DNA of 64,000 nt, taken from contig NZ_FO538765.1 in NCBI RefSeq assembly GCF_000968135.1, positions 3,796,501 through 3,860,500 on the forward strand, in the 5' to 3' direction. The translations under genes and the position numbers were made by a program. Shown piece after piece: positions 57,644 through 64,000 of the stretch. Under the pieces are notes generated by a model. The model did no database searches. It was not told where the DNA came from and saw only the letters and a list, made by a program, of their open reading frames with translations. Each line of letters opens with the position of its first letter. Position 1 is the stretch's first letter. This DNA is from Magnetospira sp. QH-2 (GTDB lineage Bacteria; Pseudomonadota; Alphaproteobacteria; Rhodospirillales; Magnetospiraceae).

Positions 57644-58267
57644 GTGAACAAACATCTGAGTATCATTGTCCTGGTTATTCTGGCCCTGGGTGCCGCCCTG
57701 GGCGGTCGGCTGTTTTTGATGTCCGATGAGGGCAGTGGCGGTGTCTCCCTGAGCCTGGCCAACAAGACCAAGGCCATCGGCGGTCCCTTTACCCTGACCA
57801 CCCACGACGGACGTCAGGTCACCGAGAAGGACTTCGCCGGATCGCCGTTCATGGTCTATTTCGGCTATACCTTCTGCCCCGATGTCTGCCCCACCAGCCT
57901 TTCGGCCATTGGCGATGCCTTCGAGATCCTCGGCGACCGGGTCAATGGCTTGCCGGTGCTGTTCATAACCGTTGATCACGAGCGGGACACGGTCGAGGCC
58001 CTGGCCGACTATGTGGATTATTTTCACCCCAACATCATCGGTCTGACCGGCACCCAGGCGCAGATCGATCAGGCGGTCAAATCCTACAAGGCCTATTACG
58101 CCAAGGTGGTCGACAAGAGTAGGGAAGAGGGCGAAGGCAAGGGCTTCTATCTGATGGACCATTCCGCCTTTACCTATTTCATGGACGAGACCGGCACCAT
58201 GGCGGCCCTGTTCCCCCATGGCATGGCACCCGAGGAAATGGCCAAGCGGCTGGGGAATCTCTTGTGA
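57644..58267 (+). CDS. SCO1/SenC/PrrC family protein
   Basis: A 207-residue thioredoxin-fold protein anchored by an N-terminal helix (IIVLVILALGAALGG). The metal site is CPDVCP (Cys78 and Cys82), with His173 in LMDHSAF as the third ligand. SCO proteins insert copper into the CuA site of cytochrome oxidase or act as thiol reductants. The start is GTG 57644, with GGGAGG upstream. It overlaps the cobB start (GTGA), an unusual partnership with a cobalamin gene. Confidence 0.89.
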   Translation: MNKHLSIIVLVILALGAALGGRLFLMSDEGSGGVSLSLANKTKAIGGPFTLTTHDGRQVTEKDFAGSPFMVYFGYTFCPDVCPTSLSAIGDAFEILGDRVNGLPVLFITVDHERDTVEALADYVDYFHPNIIGLTGTQAQIDQAVKSYKAYYAKVVDKSREEGEGKGFYLMDHSAFTYFMDETGTMAALFPHGMAPEEMAKRLGNLL

Positions 58268-59577
58268 CATCCGGCTCTCTGCCGGGTCTGATCGTTGCCG
58301 CGCCGTCTTCCGGTAGCGGCAAGACCCTGCTGACCCTTGGTCTGTTGCGCCATTTTTCCCGGAGCGGAATCGCCGTGGCCTCGGCCAAATGCGGCCCTGA
58401 CTATATCGATCCGGCATTTCATTCCGCCGCCACCGGACGACCCTGTCCCACCTTGGACCCTTGGGCCATGCGCCCCGGGACCTTGGCCGCCAGCCTGCCA
58501 ATGCAAGCCGATCTGCTGATCGCCGAGGGCGTTATGGGCCTGTTCGACGGCGCCACGGCCAGCAGCGGATCCACTGCCGATCTGGCCGCTCTGACCGGCT
58601 GGCCGGTGGTGCTGGTGGTGGATGCCCGGGCACAGACCGGCTCGGCGGCGGCGGTTGTGCGGGGCTTCGCCAGCCACCGAACCGACGTGACCATCGCCGG
58701 GGTGATCTTCAACCGGGTCGGATCGGCCACCCATGAGGCCCATCTACGCGCCGCCATGGCGCTGCATCTGCCTCATATGCCGATCCTCGGCTGCCTGCCC
58801 CGGGCCGATGCCCTGGCCCTGCCCTCGCGGCACCTGGGTCTGGTCCAGGCAGCCGAGCATGCGGACCTGCCCGCTTTCCTGGATGGCGCCGCCGATCTGG
58901 TGGCGGCGCACCTGGATCTGGCGGCGTTGCGCGGGTTGGCGCGGATTCCCGTCCTGCCGCGAACCCCATTCAGCGCGCCCCTGCCGCCCCTTGGACAGCA
59001 CATTGCCGTGGCCCGCGACGAGGCTTTCGCCTTTACCTATCCGCATCTGTTGGAGGGCTGGCGGCATGCCGGGGCGACGCTGAGTTTCTTTTCGCCGCTG
59101 GCCGATGACTCCCCCGACCCGCAGGCCGACGCCGTCTATCTTCCCGGCGGCTATCCGGAGCTGCATGCCGGTCGGCTGGCCGCCAACGGGATTTTCCTTG
59201 ATGGCCTGCGCGCCGCAGCGGCGCGACAGGCCTTCCTGTTCGGCGAATGCGGCGGCTACATGGTTCTTGGCAAGAGCTTGACCGACAAAGACGGCCGCGC
59301 CCATGCCATGGCCGGGCTGCTACCGCTGGAAACGTCTTTCGCCCAACGACGCCTGCATCTGGGCTATCGCGCCGCGACATTGCGGACGGAGACCCCGCTG
59401 GGAACTTCTGGTACCATGCTGCGCGGCCATGAATTCCACTATGCGACCATTGTCGCCGAGACAGGCGGATCGCCTCTGTTCCATTGCCGCGATGCCCGCA
59501 ATACCGATCTGGGTTCCGCCGGGCTGCGGGAAGGATCGGTGGCCGGATCCTTTATCCATCTGATTGATCGGGAGTAA
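58264..59577 (+). CDS. cobB: Cobyrinic acid a,c-diamide synthase
   Basis: A 437-residue CobB/CbiA enzyme. The N-terminal P-loop is APSSGSGKT (13-21), followed by KCGPDYIDPAFH and AEGVMGLFDG. The C-terminal glutamine amidotransferase-like domain has PGGYPE and the catalytic Cys in GECGGYMVLG. It amidates the a and c side chains of the corrin. The GTG start shares bases with the SCO stop (GTGA at 58264-58267), so the two are translationally coupled. Confidence 0.92.
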   Translation: MTSGSLPGLIVAAPSSGSGKTLLTLGLLRHFSRSGIAVASAKCGPDYIDPAFHSAATGRPCPTLDPWAMRPGTLAASLPMQADLLIAEGVMGLFDGATASSGSTADLAALTGWPVVLVVDARAQTGSAAAVVRGFASHRTDVTIAGVIFNRVGSATHEAHLRAAMALHLPHMPILGCLPRADALALPSRHLGLVQAAEHADLPAFLDGAADLVAAHLDLAALRGLARIPVLPRTPFSAPLPPLGQHIAVARDEAFAFTYPHLLEGWRHAGATLSFFSPLADDSPDPQADAVYLPGGYPELHAGRLAANGIFLDGLRAAAARQAFLFGECGGYMVLGKSLTDKDGRAHAMAGLLPLETSFAQRRLHLGYRAATLRTETPLGTSGTMLRGHEFHYATIVAETGGSPLFHCRDARNTDLGSAGLREGSVAGSFIHLIDRE

Positions 59578-59583
59578 CGGATC

Positions 59584-60021
59584 ATGACCGAAATCCCGTT
59601 TTGGCGCCGGATTTCGTTGCGCGACATGACCCTGGAGCAATGGGAAAGCCTTTGCGATGGCTGCGGCAAATGCTGTCTGCACAAGCTGGAAGACCCCGAT
59701 GACGGTGAACTGGCCTTCACCAATATCGCCTGTCGCCTGCTCGATACCGAGACCGGCCACTGCAAGGACTATGTCCACCGGACCCTGAAAATCGCCGATT
59801 GCATCGAATTAACGCCCAACGGATTGATGACCATCCAATGGCTGCCGACGACCTGCGCTTATCGCTTGGTCTATGACGGCCGGGATCTGCCCGATTGGCA
59901 TCCCTTGAAGACCGGGGAGTCGGAGTCGGTGCATCGGGCCGGGCAATCCATCCGCGGACGGGTGGTCGCGGAAAAAGATGCCGGAGAGCTCGAAGATCAT
60001 ATCGTCACCTGGCCGGAATGA
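59584..60021 (+). CDS. YcgN family cysteine-cluster protein (UPF0260)
   Basis: A 145-residue soluble protein. The conserved opening CDGCGKCCLHKLED is followed by further Cys in NIACRLLD, GHCKDY and ADCIELT, and WLPTTCAYRLV. The Cys pattern suggests binding of zinc or an iron-sulfur cluster. Function is unknown. It begins six bases after cobB and ends 15 bases before the DapA-family gene, so it probably belongs to the same transcript. Confidence 0.88.
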   Translation: MTEIPFWRRISLRDMTLEQWESLCDGCGKCCLHKLEDPDDGELAFTNIACRLLDTETGHCKDYVHRTLKIADCIELTPNGLMTIQWLPTTCAYRLVYDGRDLPDWHPLKTGESESVHRAGQSIRGRVVAEKDAGELEDHIVTWPE

Positions 60022-60036
60022 CGCTATAACAAGGTC

Positions 60037-60957
60037 ATGAGCGAGGCACCGTCCCTGACCGGGGTGATGGCCGCCGTGGCCACGCCCATGACACCCGACT
60101 TGACCCCCGACATCAAACGGTGGGGGGATCACTGCCGCCGGTTGTTGGCCAACGGCTGTGACGCCCTGGCGATTTTCGGCACCACGGGCGAGGCCAATTC
60201 CTTTACCGCCGACGAACGTATGCTGGCCTTGGAAGCGCTCATCGAGGAACAGGAAATTCCCGCCGACAAGATCATTGTCGGCACCGGGGTCTGCGCCCTG
60301 CCCGACGCGGTGCGCTTATCGGCCCATGCGGTGGACCTGGGAGCCGCCGGATGTTTGGTGCTGCCGCCGTTTTACTACAAGAATGTTCATGATCAGGGGC
60401 TGATTGATGCCTTTACCGTGCTCATCGACAGCGTCGCCGACGATCGGCTAAAGGTCTACCTGTACCATTTTCCGCAGCTGGCGGGGGTGCCCCTCCCGCT
60501 GCGCGTGGTGGTCTATTTGGCCCAAACCTATCCGCAAACCGTGGTCGGCCTGAAGGACAGTTCCGGCGATTTCGAGAATATGCGGGCGATTTTACAGGAG
60601 CTGCCGGGATTCGGCCTGTTCAGTGGCTCCGACGAATTCTTGCTGTCGGTTCTTGAACAAGGCGGCGCTGGATGCATCACCGCGGTGGCCAACGTGGCCG
60701 GGTTCCTGGCCGGAAATGTGTTGGCGGACTGGCGACTGGGCGACGTCAAGAGTGCGGGTGCCTGGCAGGAAAAGCTGACCCGGGTGCGTAAAGAGGTCAT
60801 TGCCTATCCCGGCACCTCGGCGGTCAAGGCCATCCTGGCCCGACTCGACGGCAGCGCCGAATGGCTGACCGTCCGACCGCCGTTGCGCCCGCTGACCGCC
60901 GCCGAATCGGACCATCTGTTCGCCCGCTTGGATGAGATCGGGGTCGATCTTGGCTGA
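60037..60957 (+). CDS. DapA/NanA family aldolase/synthase
   Basis: A 306-residue (beta/alpha)8 enzyme. GTTGEA (48-53), Tyr143 in LYHFPQ and the Schiff-base Lys173 in VGLKDSSGD are present. The family condenses pyruvate with an aldehyde or cleaves the reverse adduct. HFPQ in place of the usual YNxP block and the genomic setting argue against the main lysine-pathway DapA, so a sugar-acid lyase or aldolase is more likely (inference). The next gene starts within its 3' end. Confidence 0.85.
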   Translation: MSEAPSLTGVMAAVATPMTPDLTPDIKRWGDHCRRLLANGCDALAIFGTTGEANSFTADERMLALEALIEEQEIPADKIIVGTGVCALPDAVRLSAHAVDLGAAGCLVLPPFYYKNVHDQGLIDAFTVLIDSVADDRLKVYLYHFPQLAGVPLPLRVVVYLAQTYPQTVVGLKDSSGDFENMRAILQELPGFGLFSGSDEFLLSVLEQGGAGCITAVANVAGFLAGNVLADWRLGDVKSAGAWQEKLTRVRKEVIAYPGTSAVKAILARLDGSAEWLTVRPPLRPLTAAESDHLFARLDEIGVDLG

Positions 60958-61660
60958 CTCCCGCTGTCTGCTGCGGGTCGGAGACCAGGCCATTCCCCTG
61001 CGCCTACGCCGCCATAAACGCGCCCGACGGTTGACCCTGCGCCTTGATAGTCGGGGCGAGGGCGCGATGATCACCCTGCCCAACGGCGTGCCCATCGCCG
61101 AGGCCCTGGCCTTTGCCGAAAAGCAGGCGAGTTGGATTCTGTCCCGGCTGGAAGACCGCCCGCAACCGGTGCCTTTTGCCCATGGCGCCATCATTCCCCT
61201 GCGCGGCGAACCCCATGCCATCCGCCACCGGCCCGACAAACGGGGCACCGTCTGGCGGGTGGCGGAAAGCCGCGAGATCCACGTGGCCGGAGACCCGGCC
61301 CATACGGCGCGGCGGCTGCGTGACTGGCTGCGGCGGGAAGCCCGCGCCACCATCACCGAAAAGGTCACGGCCAAAGCGGCGTCGATCGACGTCAAACCCG
61401 GTCGCATCACCCTGCGCGATACCCGGTCCCGCTGGGGTTCCTGCGCCCACAATGGCAATCTGTCGTTTTCCTGGCGGCTGATCCTGGCACCGCCCGAGGC
61501 CTTGGATTACGTGGTCGCCCATGAGGTGGCCCATCTGGTTCACGCGGATCACGAGTCGCGATTCCATCGTCTGGCCGCCCGCCTCGCCGAGGATGCGCAG
61601 ACCGGTCGTGCCTGGCTCAAGGCCCAGGGACAGAGCCTGCACCGTTACGGCCGCGATTGA
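60932..61660 (+). CDS. YgjP-like zinc metallopeptidase (SprT/WLM-like)
   Basis: A 242-residue protein of the M48/YgjP-like group. The zinc motif HEVAH (197-201) is followed by HADHESRFH, which supplies the third ligand, and RWGSC near residue 168 is a family hallmark. Many are annotated as SprT-like or DUF45 peptidases. The start is uncertain: ATG 60932 overlaps the upstream gene by 26 bases, and TTG 60950 is an alternative. Substrate unknown. Confidence 0.85.
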   Translation: MRSGSILADSRCLLRVGDQAIPLRLRRHKRARRLTLRLDSRGEGAMITLPNGVPIAEALAFAEKQASWILSRLEDRPQPVPFAHGAIIPLRGEPHAIRHRPDKRGTVWRVAESREIHVAGDPAHTARRLRDWLRREARATITEKVTAKAASIDVKPGRITLRDTRSRWGSCAHNGNLSFSWRLILAPPEALDYVVAHEVAHLVHADHESRFHRLAARLAEDAQTGRAWLKAQGQSLHRYGRD

Positions 61661-61827
61661 CGCGGCCCGCCCCCCGTTTTTCACATTCCGCGAGAAAAAT
61701 CGAACCCTGTGATTGCCATCACTGATTCACACAGTGCGCTTGGTTAATATCGGAACATCAAGAGGGCAACACCTCCTATCGAACAGCATGAACCTATCAG
61801 ATTACCGTCGTACGGAAGGGCCATACC

Positions 61828-62415
61828 ATGAAAAAGTCATTGATCGTTTCCGCCATTGCAGCCGCGTTTTTCGCCTTTTCTCCGGTGCAAGCCGCGCCGA
61901 TCGATTTCTCCGACAATGATTGGTTCACCACTGACAATGTTTCCGGCCTCGATTGGCTGGACCTGACCGAGACCCAGGGTTGGAGCCTCAATCAGGTCAA
62001 CGCCAGCGCGACCACAATCGGCGGACATAGCCTGGATGGGTGGCAGGTGGCCACGGTCGATCAGGTCATGGACATGGCCGCCAATTTCACCGGCATGGCC
62101 ATCAATCCCAATCCGGCCGCTTGGAATCTTTCACCGCTATCGTCCAACCTGCTTGATCTCGTCGGTCGCACCTTGAGCTATGAAAGCTGGTTTTGGACCG
62201 CCGACCTGTTTCAGGGCGTGATCAACAATGTCGCCATCGTCCCTCGCTACAGCGGCGCGGCGTCCGGGCCTGATGCTTCTTGGAACGTCGCCGGTTTCAT
62301 GATGGTTCGCGACAGCGGCGCCGACCAGGTTCCCGAACCCGCCACACTGGCTCTGTTCGGCATGGGTCTTGCTGGTCTGGGCATTGCCCGCCGCCGCAGC
62401 CGGAAGGCAGCCTGA
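61828..62415 (+). CDS. PEP-CTERM sorting-domain exported protein
   Basis: A 195-residue protein with an N-terminal signal peptide (about 22 residues, ending VQAA) and a C-terminal sorting signal: VPEPATL, then a hydrophobic helix, then RRRSRK. PEP-CTERM proteins are cut and attached by exosortase at the outer surface and often occur in biofilm or exopolysaccharide settings. The central part shows W-rich repeats (LDWLDLTETQGWSLN) and a DUF1566-like feel. No exosortase gene is in the window. A terminator follows. Confidence 0.88.
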   Translation: MKKSLIVSAIAAAFFAFSPVQAAPIDFSDNDWFTTDNVSGLDWLDLTETQGWSLNQVNASATTIGGHSLDGWQVATVDQVMDMAANFTGMAINPNPAAWNLSPLSSNLLDLVGRTLSYESWFWTADLFQGVINNVAIVPRYSGAASGPDASWNVAGFMMVRDSGADQVPEPATLALFGMGLAGLGIARRRSRKAA

Positions 62416-62443
62416 CCCATAACCACTTCAAGCCCAATCAGAC

Positions 62444-62467
62444 CGGCGGCCTTCGGGCCGCCGTTTT
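62444..62467 (+). terminator. Terminator of the PEP-CTERM gene
   Basis: A perfect eight-base stem (CGGCGGCC and its complement) capped by a TTCG tetraloop is followed by TTTT, 29 bases after the stop. Confidence 0.88.
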
Positions 62468-62472
62468 CGGTC

Positions 62473-62904
62473 TTATGGATCGGACAGCCGCATCGCCGCC
62501 GCCCTGGCAAAAGCGATGGTCTGCGCCCTGCGCCGCGATCCGTTCAGGCTGGCCGCATGGGATGATGGGGGAGCCGGACGCAGGATTGCCCCGTCCCAGA
62601 CATCGGCGACGATGATCCCGCAGCCCTCGGGCAGCAGCTCGCGCGGGAAATCCGCCCGCACGGCGAAATAGAAAGCATCGCAATAAGGCAGGTATTCGGG
62701 CCACTTGCCGTCCGCCTTGAAATCCGCCGCCCCGGATTTGATCTCAACGCCGGTAAACCGCCCTTTGGGGTCCAGCCCCATCACATCCATGCGCCGCCCG
62801 TTCCCCAGCTTGAATTCGCTCAGCACCGCCAGCCCCATGTTGACAAGCAGGCGACATACCCCCCGGCTGACCTCTTCCGTGACGATGTTCCTTGATTGTT
62901 CCAT
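62473..62904 (-). CDS. mmcB: MmcB family DNA repair protein
   Basis: A 143-residue alphaproteobacterial protein. FKLGNGRRMDVMGLDPKGRF, VEIKSGAADFKADGKW, YLPYCDAFYFAV and GIIVADVWDGA are the characteristic blocks, with a conserved Asp/Glu/Lys set like restriction-endonuclease-fold nucleases. MmcB is part of the mitomycin-C response in Caulobacter. It is convergent with the PEP-CTERM gene, whose terminator lies between them. I could not recognise a LexA box upstream by eye. Confidence 0.9.
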   Translation of the reverse strand: MEQSRNIVTEEVSRGVCRLLVNMGLAVLSEFKLGNGRRMDVMGLDPKGRFTGVEIKSGAADFKADGKWPEYLPYCDAFYFAVRADFPRELLPEGCGIIVADVWDGAILRPAPPSSHAASLNGSRRRAQTIAFARAAAMRLSDP

Positions 62905-63038
62905 GGCCTGACTTTAGCGATTTTGCCGTTGTTGGTAAAGAGGGTGGATGGGGTGCCGGTTATTCCGGTCGTCTTTTCGCGGCAGACCTCCCTATTTTAG
63001 CGCCACGACCACTTTTTGACTGTTCATGAGGATCAAAA

Positions 63039-63422
63039 ATGACCCGCTTGCTAACCCGAATTGCCCCGATGCTGGCCCTGTTGGGCTTCCTGCTGGCGCC
63101 ACAACCCGCCGAAGCGGCCAATAGTGCCTGCAAGGGCCTGTCCAGTTCCGCCTGTGGCAGCAAGTCCGCCTGTACCTGGGTGGATGGCTACACCACCAAG
63201 AAAGGCACCAAGGTCAGCGCCTATTGTCGCGCGAAGGGGTCCAAGGGTACGGGCAAAGCCAAAGGCCTGACCAGCGAAAGCAAGAAATCCACCGATAAGA
63301 AGACTAAAAAAGTAAAGAAATCGAAGGCGGAAAAATCCGACAAAAAGGACAATAAAAAGAAAAAGAAGGCCGCGACGGACGACAAGAAGAAAAAGAAGAA
63401 GAAGAAAACAGAAAAGAAGTAA
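63039..63422 (+). CDS. Exported lysine-rich protein, unknown
   Basis: A 127-residue protein with a signal peptide of about 26 residues (ALLGFLLAPQPAEA). A short Cys-containing middle (SACKGLSSSACGSKSACTWV) is followed by a tail of about 55 residues that is mostly Lys, encoded partly by tandem AAG and AAA codons. The middle contains a CTW motif found in small secreted Cys proteins. The tail would be strongly positive and disordered, fit for binding DNA, lipopolysaccharide or polyphosphate (inference). The start at 63039 fits the signal peptide. Confidence 0.72.
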   Translation: MTRLLTRIAPMLALLGFLLAPQPAEAANSACKGLSSSACGSKSACTWVDGYTTKKGTKVSAYCRAKGSKGTGKAKGLTSESKKSTDKKTKKVKKSKAEKSDKKDNKKKKKAATDDKKKKKKKKTEKK

Positions 63423-63446
63423 TTCTTGTGCACCGCGCTTGGGGGA

Positions 63447-64000
63447 TCAATCATCCCCCATGCGCAACGCCGCGATAAAGGCTGATTGTGGGATTTCGAC
63501 CTTCCCGAACTGGCGCATCTTTTTCTTGCCCGCCTTCTGCTTTTCCAACAGCTTGCGTTTGCGGGTGATATCACCGCCGTAGCATTTGGCGGTGACATCC
63601 TTGCGCATGGCCGAGATGGTCTCGCGGGCGATGACCTTGCCGCCGATGGCTGCTTGAATGGGGATCTTGAACAGCTGACGCGGAATCAGGTCCTTGAGCC
63701 GGTCACAGACCATCCGACCCCGGAACTCCGCCTGACTGCGGTGACAGATGAAAGCCAGGGCATCCACCGGTTCCGTGTTGACCAGGATGCCGACCTTGAC
63801 CAAGTCGCCTTCCTCGTAGCCATCCATCTCGTAGTCGAAGCTGGCATAGCCCCGGGAAATGGATTTCAGGCGGTCATAGAAATCAAACACCACCTCGTTG
63901 AGCGGCAGGCGATAGACCGCCATGGCCCGCGACCCGGCATAGGTCAGCTCGATCTGCCGTCCCCGGCGCTCGGTGCAAAGGGAGAGCACGGCGCCCAGAT
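63447..64000 (-). CDS. lepA: Elongation factor 4 (LepA), C-terminal part, runs off the right edge
   Basis: The minus-strand frame remains open at base 64000, and only the last 184 or so residues are in view. They match the LepA C-terminal region: [47 protein letters not shown] and [52 protein letters not shown], each in family order. LepA is a ribosome-bound GTPase. The GTPase domain lies beyond the window, so intactness cannot be judged. Confidence 0.93.
   Translation of the reverse strand, partial: LGAVLSLCTERRGRQIELTYAGSRAMAVYRLPLNEVVFDFYDRLKSISRGYASFDYEMDGYEEGDLVKVGILVNTEPVDALAFICHRSQAEFRGRMVCDRLKDLIPRQLFKIPIQAAIGGKVIARETISAMRKDVTAKCYGGDITRKRKLLEKQKAGKKKMRQFGKVEIPQSAFIAALRMGDD

Noticed and set aside
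63441-63459. Hairpin GGGGGAT/ATCCCCC as a terminator for the Lys-rich protein or lepA
   Set aside because: It overlaps the lepA stop codon and has no T run on either strand.

Overview
The window is a high-GC chromosomal segment of an alphaproteobacterium. CarD, FdxA, MmcB, a phasin, a SUV3-type helicase, a periplasmic c-type cytochrome and an rsmB/heparinase neighbourhood together point to the Rhodospirillales (Magnetospirillum/Magnetospira-like). The genus is inference. I see no rRNA, tRNA, CRISPR array or insertion sequence.

Region 1 (1-18.8 kb) is a glycan locus. A long minus-strand operon runs from about 11.85 kb to the left edge: winged-helix regulator, RfaH-type NusG paralogue, PtmE-like and sugar-dehydratase genes, a deacetylase-like protein, an AAC(3)-like acetyltransferase, then an acyl-chemistry cassette (ketoreductase, probable hotdog protein, acyl carrier protein, AMP-forming ligase, MaoC) with a surface-carbohydrate protein and an FkbM methyltransferase. 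An ops-like element lies just downstream of the rfaH-like gene, at the start of the dehydratase gene. Divergently, a Gfo/Idh oxidoreductase, a CMP-sugar synthetase and a PtmA-like SDR are coupled by ATGA overlaps. A heparinase-like protein, a carbamoyltransferase and a shortened SxtJ follow on the minus strand. The set resembles legionaminic-type nonulosonate and flagellin or surface glycosylation loci.

Region 2 (18.8-31 kb) is housekeeping: rsmB, pcm, a ribosome hibernation factor, htpG, a SUV3-like helicase, an Hsp15-like S4 protein, phosphoribulokinase, a DUF938 methyltransferase, a TerB-like protein, fdxA, carD and a metallophosphoesterase homologue that has lost its metal-binding motifs.

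Region 3 (31-40 kb) is a signalling island. A 1212-residue receptor phosphatase with two solute-binding domains and a SpoIIE/PP2C domain converges on a siaA-siaB-siaC-like partner-switch operon. Next come three periplasmic solute-binding proteins without permeases. A perfect palindrome sits exactly midway between the divergent siaA and solute-binding-protein promoters.

Region 4 (40-64 kb) carries thpR, an aldo/keto reductase, a FIST protein, divergent tesA and ybbAP-like genes, a Bax-inhibitor-1 protein, a four-gene DUF1538/DUF1538/PII-like/CBS operon, yjbQ, a phasin, cytochrome c, an ECF sigma/putative anti-sigma unit, an HD-GYP regulator, cobalamin genes (cbiD, cobK, cobB) around a TauE/SafE-like protein and an SCO protein, a YcgN-like protein, a DapA-family protein, a YgjP-like protease, a PEP-CTERM protein, mmcB, a lysine-rich secreted protein and the 3' end of lepA.
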